A stretch of 64,000 nucleotides of DNA from Bradysia coprophila (lineage: Eukaryota > Arthropoda > Insecta > Diptera > Sciaridae): the NCBI RefSeq assembly GCF_014529535.1, contig NW_023503501.1:5028150-5092149 (forward strand), given 5' to 3'. Within the stretch, counting starts at the first letter, position 1; the number at the start of each line of letters is the position of its first letter. Made by a program: the position numbers and the translations under genes. Below the pieces are notes generated by a model, which made no database searches, was not told where the DNA came from, and saw only the letters and a list, made by a program, of their open reading frames with translations. Below are positions 22,801 through 35,300 of this stretch, one piece after another.

Positions 22801-23208
22801 CGTAGTAAAACTAAAATATGAATGCAAATATGAAGGGACCAGCAATTTGTTGAGCAAAATTTTTTTTCCTAATAAGCTGCGCACGAAAACTTCAGCCATT
22901 CATTCGCAAGAAGACTATGGTTAAAGAAGATTAAAATTTTCAAAAATGACTTACTGTTCTCAATCGTCGGATCATACGAATCGACGAATTGTCCTTCAAC
23001 AAATTGAATGCTGAGCGATGATTTACCTAGAAAACGTTTTGTTTTTAGTTAGTTAGTTCATTGTTCGTGTCACTCATTTTACGATTAACTCAATTGCGTT
23101 GTTCACAATTGTATACACAAAAAAGTTTTTTTTTTACATTTCGCAGAAAAGAAACTAACCCACAGATCGTGCGCCCATCATCGCCACATTTCTTTCTTTT
23201 GGTGCCAT
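19900..23208 (-). CDS. Rheb: Rheb small GTPase
   Basis: Five exons on the minus strand: 23208-23160, 23026-22955, 20492-20285, 20219-20090, 19992-19900; 183 aa, as for other Rheb proteins. Rheb-GTP activates TORC1 at lysosomal and other endomembranes; TSC2 is its GAP. Visible motifs: P-loop GARSVGKSS with the Rheb-type Arg, effector loop [23 protein letters not shown] (G3/switch II), NKTD (G4) and ETSAK (G5), and a C-terminal CTIS farnesylation box. Two positions depart from the usual family sequence: Ala where GYRSVGK has Tyr, and Met where DTAGQDEY has Glu in switch II. All phases join exactly (ENTFTK across intron 2, GKPNVPVVLVG across intron 3). Intron 2 is 2.5 kb and contains nested transposons. 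The gene is divergent from ALG1, the start codons being 1.4 kb apart. Confidence 0.97.
21603..21720. mobile_element. Inverted-repeat MITE, 118 bp, nested
   Basis: The left arm TCTCTAAATGACCGTCTTTT and the reverse complement of the right end TCTCTAAATGACCGCCTTTT match with one difference. The interior also has complementary AAGTCTCTTATTTC and GAAATAAGAAATTT segments, so most of it can fold. It sits inside the CAGGGCC-ended element in Rheb intron 2. No target duplication defined. Confidence 0.7.
21802..22234. mobile_element. CGAGGGGT-ended TIR element 2, carrying a GGATTATTTG minisatellite
   Basis: Terminal inverted repeats CGAGGGGTGAACCAC are perfect over 15 bp at both ends. GTAAATTT is duplicated exactly at 21794-21801 and 22235-22242. 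Inside, the left end carries tandem GATTATTTGG/GATTATTTCGT units and the right end a few more. Between them is a stretch (21955-22060) resembling the inverted repeat at 9217-9319. It shares ends with 13581-14097 but carries a different tandem repeat. No coding capacity. Confidence 0.85.
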
Positions 23209-24633
23209 TTTATTGGTGCTGGCGATTGCCGTAATGTTTAATTGATTAAACTTTTACAAAAATATTCGATTTTTAATGAAACTAATTCAGTTTGACATGT
23301 AAGACTTTGGTGTAGAAACTGATTTTTTTTTCTTGTTGCAAAAGTCAAAGTCACAGCTCGGGAACGTTCAGAAAAAAAAAGTTTGGACAAATGGATGACT
23401 GTCACTGGTACGATGTCAACACTCTATCGGTTTAACACCCTGCCACTTACAAGATACCCGTAGTGCATACGCGTAAGGCGTAAAGAAAAATTATCAACGA
23501 AGACAAAGTGTTACACAAGGTTTGACATTTCAAACGTCAACAGATCTGATATTTCAAACATTAACTGCTGACATTTCAAACGTTAATATTCATTGACAAC
23601 CGACCACAACAGACAACGTTGTTAATGAGAGAGATGTTGATGTGTCTAGGAAATTATACTAACTACCATACCAAGCAATAGTTATTTGCATCACTCGGAT
23701 TGAAACCACTAAATTACAGTATACGCAAAAATTATTCTCTCGATATACGAATTCACACATATACTGTGATTGAGTGGTTTCAATCCTGTGATGCACACAA
23801 TTTTACACTAATCACACCATGAAATACACAAACAACAAAACCAAATATAATACACACCGTTCAAGCTTGAACTTGAATTTATAGAAGAAACGAAACCGAA
23901 AATACGCAATATAAAGCCGAACGAGGTGATCGTTCGATGTGCATCACGCTACTCGGTGATACGGAGAGTAGGCTCCGCCTTCGTATCAAATTTCTCTCTT
24001 TGACGAATAACATAAACAAACTCCACCATTAAGTAAAACATCGCCTGGTTTCCTAGACCTGTTTGCAAGGTCTGCTGAGAGAGAACTAAAACAGTGTGGT
24101 TTCCGATAAATTTTAACGCGTGATATTCAGTGTTTTCATGATTTGCCGAGTGTAAAAGAATTTGATTCGTTTTGTTTCCAAACGATGTGTATACACTCCT
24201 CCAGATGCTAATTACTCAGCAAAATATTTTCATTCCAACGCGAGTCGTCAAACGTGATGCAAAGAGTATACTAATGATCCAGGGCCAGAAAGAACAGGAA
24301 AGAACACCTCTGAGTTAATAACGATGACAGTTGCGCCACCATGAACATTGAACATAGAAGCTTCTTTTTATATGGAATATCCACTTAACGGTTCAAATTT
24401 GGATGCCAGTTGCCTTCGTTCCTGTAGGTAATACTGGTAATACTGTAGTAAACAATTGTTGAGAGCAAGCCAACGAAAGTTTCCATATTCTTCAATGGGT
24501 AAAAAACGTACAAAAACGGTCCCAGTGCCATATTTATCGATTGATGGCAGCACTGCCACTTTCACACGTAAACAAACAAAAAACATAACCCCAAAGGAGA
24601 AAGATAAAAAAGGTTCAACATCCAAAAAAAGAA
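23209..24633. promoter_or_regulatory. Divergent Rheb/ALG1 intergenic region
   Basis: About 1.4 kb between the start codons of two head-to-head housekeeping genes, so it should hold both promoters and 5' UTRs. No TATA box is convincing. It contains the inverted repeat at 23687-23795 and, at 23930-23990, a short GATCGTTCGATGTGCATC-type segment rich in small palindromes. Regulatory role is inferred from position only. Confidence 0.4.
23687..23795. repeat. 109-bp inverted repeat (MITE-like)
   Basis: The arm TGCATCACTCGGATTGAAAC continuing to ACAGTAT (36 nt) is matched by a right arm whose reverse complement reads TGCATCACAGGATTGAAACC onward. Spacer about 38 nt. No clear target duplication. It lies between the divergent Rheb and ALG1 genes, so it may sit in promoter DNA. 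Confidence 0.65.
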
Positions 24634-26147
24634 ATGTCGATAAACAGACCGAAAAATGTTTGTGTTATTGTTTTGGGCGACATCGGACGAAGCCCTCGGA
24701 TGCAATATCACGTGAAAAGTTTAATTCAACACAATTACAACATCGACTTGATCGGTTACGTTGAAAGTGCTCCGCTGCGAGAAATCGCACAAGATCCGAA
24801 CACAAAGATCCACAATCTAACACCGTTCCCAGACCTGAATCTGCCCACTGGACTGAAATACGTTTTCAAAACATTTTGGCAAATTTTGAGTCTGCTGATT
24901 GCACTGTTTAGCATTCGACGTCCACAGTTTGTGTTGTGTCAGAATCCGCCAGCGATTCCAACACTATTCGTTTGTTACTTTTACTGTCTGTTGGTGAGAA
25001 GCAAATTTATTATCGACTGGCACAACTATACACACACCATACTAGCACTCGGATCGTCGCCAACGAGTCCAATTGTAAAATTGGCTAAATGGATTGAACG
25101 AAAATTCGGACAGAAAAGCTGGGCCAATTTGTGCGTCACCAATGCAATGAAGGTGGATTTGAAAGAGAATTGGGATATATCGTAAGCCCTGAACATCAAA
25201 CAATGTTTGCATTTAGTTCATCCAACTGTTTACTCGATGTTTCAGAGCTACAGTGCTATATGATCGTCCGTCACCTGCCTTTAAACCCATCCCAGTGATA
25301 GAGAAACATGAATTGTTTAAGAAACTAGCAGAAGAGTACTCCATATTCGCATCAGTGGATGCGCATACCGATCCACCAGTGGCAGAATCAACTGTATTTA
25401 CTCAAAAATTACAAACCGGTGATGTTGTGCTGCGACCAGATCGACCTGCTCTTCTGATTTCAAGCACAAGCTGGACACCGGACGAAGATTTCGGAATTCT
25501 ATTGCGAGCGCTTGAGAGTAATTTGACTTTGCAATGTAAATTTCTTTGGCACATCTTAGGACACTAATCTCGTCTGTAGGGTACGATGTCACTGCAAGCA
25601 GTTCATCGCATTATCCGAAACTTGTTTGTGTCATCACGGGCAAAGGACCGCAAAAGGAGCATTACCTAGAGCTCATTTCGAAGAAATCTTGGACGAAAGT
25701 CTCCATTCTGACGCCATGGTTGGAAAGTGACGATTATCCAAAGTTGTTGGCCAGTGCCGATTTGGGTGTATGTTTGCATTGGAGCTCGAGTGGACTAGAT
25801 CTACCAATGAAAGTCGTTGATATGTTTGGTTGTGGCCTACCAGTCTGTGCAATCAATTTCAAATGGTAAGTGACAGTGGAGTATGGGAAGCATGAGGCGG
25901 GGTACAATTCAACCAATTTTTATTTTTCAGTCTCGACGAACTGGTTCAGCACGAGAAGAATGGATTCGTCTTTGAAAATGAAAAGGAATTAGCCGAACAA
26001 TTGGTCAGCTGGTTCCACGAATATCCCAAAAATATTTCCCTGGTGAACATCAAAGAGATTTTCCAGCAAAATTTACGCCAATTTCAAATGCTTCGATGGA
26101 ATGAGAATTGGAACAAAAATGCTCTGCCTTTATTTCGGACGGAATGA
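24634..26147 (+). CDS. ALG1: ALG1 chitobiosyldiphosphodolichol beta-1,4-mannosyltransferase
   Basis: Four exons: 24634-25181, 25246-25517, 25580-25865, 25931-26147; 440 aa, slightly shorter than the human enzyme. ALG1 (GT33) adds the first mannose from GDP-Man to GlcNAc2-PP-dolichol on the cytosolic ER face, the start of the mannose phase of N-glycan assembly. Diagnostic blocks: [16 protein letters not shown] near the N-terminus, [105 protein letters not shown], and the NGFVFE C-terminal block. A hydrophobic stretch [14 protein letters not shown] lies near residue 85. Start: the ATG at 24634 gives the normal N-terminus; an overlapping upstream frame is not homologous. Introns are 62-65 nt. 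At intron 2 a donor at 25518 was preferred to one at 25533, because the latter would leave a 47-nt intron. Confidence 0.97.
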
Positions 26148-26204
26148 TTATACCAAGACTGTCGCATTATACCTAAATTCTGTTGCCTTTGTTATTTTTG
26201 CTTG

Positions 26205-26210
26205 AATAAA
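26205..26210 (+). terminator. ALG1 polyadenylation signal AATAAA
   Basis: Canonical AATAAA 57 nt after the ALG1 stop codon, followed by a T-rich stretch. It fits a short 3' UTR. Confidence 0.7.
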
Positions 26211-27561
26211 TTTTTTTATATGTTCAGCAAATGCTTACAAACCAGTGAGTTATTTCATTTTCGAATTATGGATCCAAATCCGGAAGGAATTCCCTAACCG
26301 ATGTAATGGATAACATACAGTACCATTGAAGTTCTTTCTTTGAGCGTCTTCAACACTAAAACCACATAGTGGCCTGACAGACACTAGATGAGTTGATGAG
26401 TTGGATGTGTTTATCGATGCCACTGGGAAAGGAGTACAGGGATTATGTGTTGATATCTGGGGATCTACCGGTAAATGTCTTGTTGATGAGCTCCGAGCTC
26501 TGTAAATAAAGGCCTGCTAGTTGTCTTGCCTTTACCCTACTAAATTGCTCTTTGAACAAAAATTTTCTACTGTGCTCAGATAGAGATAGTTTTCAGGGCA
26601 CTAGAGGTATTCTCATCTCTTGAAGAAGCCGAATATATTTCACCTAAATAATACGGAAAGCGGTGCCTTACTCTACTCCGTGCCGTATACAACAGATATG
26701 ACAAAGACGCCTTTAAACGGTTTAATTTGGGAGAACCCGACTCATTTGTAAAGTCAAATTTTTGAATCGGTCGGCGTTGTTTCATGAACCAGCATTTTTT
26801 TCTATTCCTCTTAAAATACGCTTTGGTTCCTCGTGTTACGTGAGTCAAATAACACACATGTACATAAGTATAACGATGTTTACATTGTAGTTTTTAGTGG
26901 AAAACACGAATACTAAGGCGAGATGGAAAAAAGTCTCATTAAACCTAGGTAACAATACCATAACATAACATTTTTGACTAAGAATAGGAATAAGAGGAAG
27001 AGAAATGAAGTTTGTTTTTTTCTTCTCTATGTGTGCATTACCATTCCAGTGCAGTGCAGCGATAGTGATGCTTTTTTTTTGAAGAAAAAGCAGAACATTC
27101 TGTCGCTATATAGTGAGATCATCGATTTTAAAAATTGATTTGCCATCGAATTAATTCGAAATCAGATTTACCCCCGAGCGTAATTCCTTTGATCAACAGC
27201 CAATGCTCTCTGAGAGAGCCTATCTCATTGAGAGCATTATAAAAACACAAAAATCCAGCGTTGTTTGTTCATGTAGTCATAGTTACCACATCTATTCTAT
27301 CTTGATGTGAGTCATTTATCAAAATAACAAAAAACTGGCAAATGACCGTGCAAGTTCTTCGACATCCGATAAAATACAATGTATACACCAATAATGATCA
27401 CCCCTCCTAATACGGGCCGTCTATGGCTAATGTTTTCATTCATACACCAACTTCATCACAAAAACGAACGTATATGGGCTCTTCATACTTTTACTATCCG
27501 CATAAGTTAGTTTACGTTTGTTAGTTGGTAAAGAGCGTCGTGTGTCGTGTTATTTGTATAA
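26211..27561. other. Interval between ALG1 and the first pyd exon
   Basis: No gene supported. The right part should hold the promoter and 5' UTR of the most upstream pyd transcript. A minus-strand open frame at 26857-26576 has no recognisable similarity and was not called. Confidence 0.4.
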
Positions 27562-27850
27562 ATGGCTAGTGAAGAAGAAGAAGTCCATTGTCTACTATCA
27601 CGACATCGCATCCAAATAATTCGTGAACTAAATGAATCGAAATTGGTGCCGGTTTTGGTTAATAAAAATATTTTGAATGGAAGTGACGAGGAATTGGTGA
27701 AAAATGAATGTGATTGTGAGAAAAAGTGTTCGCTGCTAATTGATTTTGTGTCCCGCAATGGTTTTGAAAAGTTCAAAGAATTTTGTTATGCGATCGAAAC
27801 GGAGTGTCCGCAGCTAATTGAGGATTTAATTAATGATCGACTGAAATATG
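27562..27850 (+). CDS. pyd: Candidate first coding exon 1 of pyd: CARD-like domain
   Basis: ATG at 27562; 96 codons plus one base to the donor G|GTAAAT. The peptide (MASEEEEVHCLLSRHRIQII...) looks like a caspase-recruitment domain. It has a first helix with an Arg-rich face, the pattern LVPVLVNKNILNGSDEELVK, a helix CSLLIDFVSRNGFEKFKEFC, and a terminal CPQLIEDLINDRL helix. This matches the CARD spacing of helix 2-helix 3 (vLt..deel) and helix 4-5 (LLd.v..rG...F..F). The exon ends in phase 1 and the next same-strand exon I could define (37090-37159) enters in phase 1, leading through 42154-42556 into the pyd body. CARDs occur in other MAGUKs (CARMA, DLG5); linkage here rests on phase and position. 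Alternative: a separate small gene upstream of pyd. Confidence 0.7.
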
Positions 27851-28707
27851 GTAAATTTTTGTTCAATTAACATTTTTAATTTATTTAATGTGAACCGTTG
27901 TTGGGTGTACTGGACGGTCGTGCAATGGACGTATTTAATTGCTAAGTATATATTCTTAATGGGACCAGTTGTAACTCGGAACATTTTTTGTCTACTTTAA
28001 AACGATTTCCCTTTTGTTCTATTTAAATTCTTTTTCTTTATTTATTTTGAAATGACCGTACCCGATATATCTTACGAAGTCTTTGCCTGATGTTATTTAG
28101 ACATATTGCTTTTTGTATAAATATACTCCAACTGTCTGACATACACACCATATATTCAACTACATTGTTCATCATAAATGATTTTTTTTCCTCCAAATTA
28201 CAAACAAATACGGCCAAAATTCGTTGTTTTGTTTCGTACCCTTTTGCTGCACCAAACAATCGGCACTTGAGAAGTTCAAAATGATTTGTTCTTGTTGAAG
28301 GATTTTTGTTAGAGTGTTTCGTTATGGTACTTAAGACGGAAAGTCGCATTTGAATTAGTAATTCTGTTTCTATTTTATGTAGTTCCAATTCGAGAGCTTT
28401 GATTCGGTCATTTTGAGTTTTGCTTAGCATTAGGCGAGTTGAGAAATTTGAACCAACTAGACGTTTACGAATGGACAACATTCAGTAAAAATGGCAAAAC
28501 GATATTATCATTTCATTACTCAATTGTGGAGGAAGAAGTCCTTTAAACGTTGCATTTGATGTGCCCATAAATAAATTGAAAAATCATTTCCCATCGAGAT
28601 ATTTTGCTAAAAAAATTCTAGCGAAAGTCGAAAGTCGAAATTAAGTTTCATTTTACGTCTGTACACAAGGCAAGGCAAGGGGAACAATTACACAAGGAAA
28701 AGATAAA

Positions 28708-28927
28708 GAATCATAAAACTTAGTGACACATTTCTGGCCAAGACATTCTCCAAATCGGTTTTTTACCATGAAACCATGATGGCTCATTTTTGGTCAAATG
28801 GAGAAAAATGTAGAACACAACCAGATCTACATTTTTCTCCGTTTGGCCGAAAATGAGCCATCATGGCTTCATGGTAAAAAGTCGTGGAATGTCTTGGCCA
28901 GAGATATGTCACTAAGTTCTATGATTC
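28708..28927. mobile_element. 220-bp near-palindromic MITE
   Basis: The left end GAATCATAAAACTTAGTGAC and the reverse complement of the right end GAATCATAGAACTTAGTGAC match, and arm similarity extends through TGGCCAAGACATTC and GATGGCTCATTTT to near the centre. No convincing target duplication. Located in the first pyd intron. Confidence 0.7.
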
Positions 28928-29142
28928 GTTCCTAACAAATTGTTTTAAGTACTTTATTTTGTTGTCTTGCGGATAGAACATGTGTAATTACTGTCTCGTT
29001 CAAAACCGGTTTTTCACATTTTCTGTCTTGCTGGGAAATTTTTTGTTAAGGCATTTGAGATGTATTCCTCGCCTGTGCTCGAAATACCTTCCTATATCCC
29101 TCAACAAAAAATGTCCAAGCAATGTACAGTAATGTTCTATTG

Positions 29143-29223
29143 TTGTCTTGCGGTCAGGAAACGACTTATTACCGTGTAAACAAAATCTCTGTTTTTCGTA
29201 TTTTCTGACCGCAAGACAACAAA
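29143..29223. repeat. 81-nt hairpin
   Basis: TTGTTGTCTTGCGGTCAGGA faces CTGACCGCAAGACAACAA. Another TTGTTGTCTTGCGG copy lies at about 28959 and CTGTCTTGCTGGGA occurs at two nearby sites, so the surroundings look like a partly decayed element. Confidence 0.55.
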
Positions 29224-32099
29224 ATACCAAACTGTCTTGCTGGGAGGTTTTGTTCATACAGCTAACTCTTTCAGAGCAAGAGCAAGTATCATCATGTTAT
29301 CACTAAATCTATTACTTCTTTTGTTCAAATTTTCGTCTAGAGATTGACGCCATAACTATTAAAACTTATGTTATGCAAAGAAAGATCTCAATATCCAGAT
29401 TGCTGCTGTCGACTACAGATGACAGTATGATGTCGTCTGGAGATAATTCGCAATTCACAGTAAGCTTACCATTAAATTAGCGTGATCTGGAAATCTAAAA
29501 TTCCATTGTTATTTCACAATAGACATAGATTCATTTATTTAAACTAATGTTCTTAATTATGTTTGAGCATTGTTCTGTGTAGCATTGTCTTTTCACCGCG
29601 AACATCTGTTATATTGACAACAACAGCGAAAAGAAAATAAAGATGATCTTTGGCTAGTCTTCTCTTAGTGAAATACATATAATTAAACTAATGAAGTACC
29701 AGATTGGATATCTAACACAAAGCTCTATCTTAAACAAAAGAAGTAGACGATTCAATCGCATTCATTGTATAGCAATACGCCGTTTATTAAAGATCCGCAA
29801 ATGACACAAAACAATCATTGACGACATTCGGTGGTAGTTCTAGTCAATTTTTCTTCCGAAAAAGATTAAAAAGATTTTGTATTTACTGTGTGCTTTACCT
29901 CTATACAAACAGTGTGGATACGTTATATACAATCAAAAATTATTAAAGTTATAGTGTTGATGTTAGTTGTTAGTTCATGACGGGTTCACGCTCAATATGT
30001 TAGAGAAATACAATTTTTTTTCGCTGACTTTGGTAATCTTTTGTTCTTTTCATTGACTTTCTTGGCGAGTAAGTAGTAACTTGACTTTGACTTCTTTTAT
30101 GTATTTATGTATGATCCAGCACATGGTAAATCATATTGTTATTGCAGTAATACGTATATGGAAGTAGAGTATACTTTTTAATGTAGGTAGGTTTAAACGT
30201 TGCTGACAGCAAGATGAGCTAATGATATTGTAAAATGATATTGGACAGAAAAGAGATAGTGGAATATTGTCGATTTAAATTTGTTTACCATTAGCGTATC
30301 TCTTTTAAGTTGTAGGTTTTCTTTGTTTTTATAGTTCAAGAACCACACATTTGGTATTTGAAGGAAGAGCGCGTTTCGTGAGTAATTGCAGGAAAATATT
30401 TATTTTGTTAAAATTCCGTCAAAGTTGTTCACTTTTTACAGACGGTGAGCACATCATTAATATAATTATCGAGTCACCTACGTCTTTTGATCCGAAGTTA
30501 AAGTGATTCATGCAAAATAGTTTACTTTGTATAATGTTATATATGTCCCCTGATATGCAGGGCTACATTAGCAGGAGCACAACGCTCATATTTATGATGA
30601 TGTCTATTAAACTTATCTAAAACACAGGAAAATAAATTGATGCAAAGGAATGAAGTAAAAGATTCGAGATCATTTTTTTAAAATACTTTGATAAAATAAA
30701 ATACTAGATCCGATAAGAAGACTGTGCCGTCTGTGAATGAGTACATGTTGAAACCAAACGGAAAAATGACGTTTTATCAATGAATCTGTCAATTAGATCT
30801 ATTACAATAAATTCACACCAATAAATTACGATTCCGGTTGATGCTACACACACACACACAGTAGATAGGAGAGTAATAACACTTCGGTATTTCCCATCGG
30901 CCATGCTTTTCCATTATTATTCAATTAACTGCTCCATAGCTCTCATTTTCTATCGAACCATACATATAATCATAATTAGAGCATACACATATATATATCG
31001 GGGATCCAGCCGTGCTGTTCGTGTTAATAAAATATTTAAATATCTCACTGTGGTTCGTGGTCACGGTTCTACAATTTTTCTCCCTCATTTTATTGGTTAA
31101 GAAAGCCAGACATATAATCGCATTACAGTGCATTATTATACATAATTTATGATGCTCTGTACAGCAGTACATTTTATGTTAAAAAAGTAGCGAACATGCA
31201 AATAACAACATACCAGCAACTGTGATACGCAATACATTGTTTACATTTCATTCCCATTTTTTGTGTGTGTTTCATATATATAAATGCTATGCAACTCAGA
31301 AGTTATATATAAACTTCTGACTTGCGAAGCATAAGTCCTTCTTTAACCAAACAACATTTCTCGAACAATTTATTGAATGAAAGCCGCATTTGTATGCATT
31401 GAATTTTTCCTTGAACCGTTTCCGCGGTAAAAAACAAAACAATGTTGATGATGATGTATGTACTCCAATCACAGAGAGAATTCTCACGCGAGTGCATAAT
31501 GATAGCGGCACTAATGTTTACAAATCAAAGTTCAACCATACATTATATACCATCAAGTGACGAACCGTTTCGAAACTTCGTAGACTCCAATTTTATCATT
31601 TTCATAATTTTCGGTATATATAGTAGTGAATGATTAGTTATTTTGGGGTTTAATCAATTTCGATGTGGGATGTGAAGTAATTTCCACTGAAATATTAATG
31701 AAATTATGAAAGTGTTATGTGACATTCGGTAAACGATGGGTGATGGGTCGGAAATTGTTGTTGAAAGGCTCACATTTAAAGTAATTGCTTAAAGAGAAGC
31801 TCGTAGGCTACAAATACTACGGAGTCATATAGGATTGTTAAAGATCTATACGAAGTTCCAACTAGTAAGATGCAACAGAAACTGTGTGGCCGTGTCTTTT
31901 CTGCTGGCGCCACTTTTCATGGCAAATTTCGTAATCGGATTCGAAATGCAACGGAATTTTCAATGGTTTTTTGAACGGTTCTTATGAGTTTCAAGTTAGA
32001 AAATTGTTTCTACATACGTCTTGTCGGAACAGGTCAAGGTCAGGTCATGAAAATTAATTCAATCGCCTTGTAAAGACATTGATAATAGTGTTAGGGATC

Positions 32100-32345
32100 T
32101 TCACCGAAAAATATCATCAATCAATGATAAAATCTCCAAATAATCGATACAATATCAATCGTATGCTTGATCAATGATCGATAAATTTCGACTAATAATC
32201 AAATGATCAGTCAATATTCATCGAGTTATTTCGATATTTACCGATCATCGATTATCGATGAAGCATTCATTTGATTTTGATTTTTCGAATCGATTATAAG
32301 GAAATAATCGATATTTTATCAATCGAATGAATCATCGAACATGCA
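32100..32345. repeat. ATCGAT-rich degenerate tract
   Basis: Dense, irregular recurrences of ATCGAT, AATCGAT, TATCGA and ATCAATC on both strands over about 245 bp, without a fixed period. TATCGATA-like words resemble DREF sites of flies, but the density and setting look like low-complexity repeat rather than a promoter. Confidence 0.55.
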
Positions 32346-35300
32346 TATACTACAAACCCAACTAAATTCGATCTACTGTCCACATAGTTTGGCGATTGAG
32401 TTAGTTTTACACGAATCAAATTTAAACTGTTCTCAGTCTTACCGTACAGTGTCAAATGGTGGGCATGAAAACAATGTTTCCTTCATTGCTTCTCGGTAAC
32501 TGAATCAAAATTTCACTGTAACAAAAGCGTCAAACTGACATCCCGGCCCATGCATTTCCCGGTGGTTTGTATGGCGATGGTTTGATTTCCCGGTAACCAA
32601 ATTTTTGGCGAAAATATTTCCCGGTAAGGAGGTTACCACATTTTTTCCTTGCCCGTCAAATGTATAGACTGATCCTTTCCTGAACTTGTTGCGTTGGAAG
32701 CATAATTTTTAACTACGATCATGAACTTCAATAGGAAGAAACAAAAGTGCAGCAAATATTTTGACATCGTATTTCGCAAGTAAAAGTCTCTGCGGCCAGT
32801 CAAAGTGTTTGTTTTTATAACTGCAAGAAATTGTGACTAGTCGATTAAACCAAAGCCAATCTACTTACTGAAAGACAACGTTTAAATAGAAAAGTTCCAA
32901 TTTTTTTCAACTGCTTCGAACAATAACAACTGGAATCAATTACAAACTAGTTACGACAACTGTTAAATCTGACACTCATTCAAATTCAAATAGCTTATCA
33001 TCTTAGAACAGTTGGTATATTGTTTTCAATGCAGTTTCCAGTTAGTTGCATTGGTTAAAATCCGTTCCGATTACAATTATTATTTTTTAAATAACTTCTT
33101 CAACACCAAGTCTATATTTACAGACAAAGTATCGAACGCCAGTTCAACGATTTTTTTTTATTATTTCTCAAATTGGAAAGACTCGGAAAACGCATATGTT
33201 TCGTTTCGTTTAATTTTATAAAATTGCATCTGATTTCGAAAGAGGTCTGTCTGGAATACACCAAACAGTGTAAAAATATCGAAGAAAAAAAAATTTATTG
33301 CTTTCAATATCTGAAAATATAAATATCCCTAAATAAAATGTGGTTTGTGTTCGATTGGTGTGTAGATAGGGTTATGCACATTTGTGTATTATATATGCAG
33401 CTAACACGTAAATATATTATTTTCATCTGTTACGTGTAGTAGGTACAGTTAAATCCAAATTATATTTCAGAAATAAGTTGTAGCAGCAGTACACAGCTAA
33501 ATAAGTAATAACCGATACATATATGTTCTGTGGCTGCTTCTGGTAGATTTCAAAACCAATTTTTATTTACCGTCTCTCACCTAAAATGAAATTATTTTAT
33601 TCAAAAACGTGAGATAAAGTCAACTTTACTTCACGGAGCTAATACTTTACCGACTTTACCTCAAGTTTTCGAATAAAATACCTTACTTGGAAATAAGGCA
33701 AATGATGGAAACGGATCGGCTACGCCTCGATCGGTAAATTTCACACAAGAAGTACCATTTCCAGCATTTGTCTTATTGGTAACTAATGTACTATTCCTCA
33801 ACATAATTATCTGTTCATTTAGCGGTATGTAAGTTCAAAAGTTAGACTTTCATAAAATAGTAATGAGTTCCGGGAAAGTTCTGACAATAACATGGACAAT
33901 GACTAATGGATCGATCCAAAAAAAAAAACGTTCTTTCCAGTATAAATAAGCCATCAAACATCTTCTAAAATTAAATGTTCACCTCCGGATGTAAGTCAAT
34001 AATCACGCAGTTTTAGACGAATTCCAAACGTTAGTTAGACACATATCCTTTTCGTATGCGTAACCAAGTCACGTACATTTTGGAATCTAATTTTTCTTTT
34101 CAACAAAATTCCAAATCGTAGAATAAATGATAATGGATAATGGAGCATGGCATTCCACATCCATTGTGATTCGCAAATTCTTTTTCCATGGCAACGTATA
34201 ATGATTCACATCGTCAATATTTTTCAACAGAAAACATTTTTTTCTTTTCGAAAAGATTATGCTTCCCTATGTGTACATGTTGCATTACTACATATATTGG
34301 TACGTTCACTGACGACGTATACGTGTTATTTCAAATGGAAATTATGTTTGAGTTCATTCGTTCATTGTTTAGTCAATAAATACAAATTCCAGAAAGTCTG
34401 TGCATTATATAAGTTTCAAAAACTATCTCACTACCTACACACTTTTTTCCCTTTATTCTTTCAAGACAAAACATTATAACCGAAAATTTATATGACCTCT
34501 TATGGACATTCCGTTTCTACTACACCCTTAATACGGTTATTGATTCATTGATGATATAGCGGCGGAACCGATCATTTAAACTGAGTCTTGGGGGTAATTT
34601 AAAAAAAAAAACTTGTTTTTCTGGTTATTCCGTCGAAAAAGCGACAGGTGATTTAAACATTCCTCTACCCACACGAAAACCAATTTTCCACAGTTGAGGT
34701 GTTTCTTTTATAAAAGATTGCGACATCGACGTGTCTCTTTGACTCTACAGTCTACAGGTTTAGCTCCTTGCAATAAGAATGTTTTGTAGGCAGTATTTGA
34801 GAGTTTTGAATCGAATGGCGCGAGTTGCTAGAGTATGATTGCAAAAACGTTTTGGGAAATGGGGGAAATACCACTCTATATGTGGATGAACGACAATGCA
34901 AAAGGCATTTGCTTATCGAACCGCACATATTTGCACATATTCGTTATCTTTGTTCGTGAGAATTGAATCCTAAGTGAATCTTAATCAAACCGTTCACGCT
35001 CGTTATTTATGCCTCATATTACTCACTATACCAAACCGGATATTGGCGTCAAGAGTGACGTCCCCTAATTTCGTATTTCGGAATTTATTTTTCCTTATTC
35101 TAATTCCCATTTGAGATTAAATTGATAAAGTCAATTCCACTCGCATTTCTCAGTTTTTTTATTCAGTTCAAGTTCAAGCGCTGATGAATCTTGAATTTTT
35201 GTTCGGAACCACAACGGTAACTCGTACCATTAGACATGAATATATTTTAACTCTTTGTCACGGCATTTTCTCATACAAACAATACCACCGATGTTGGTTT

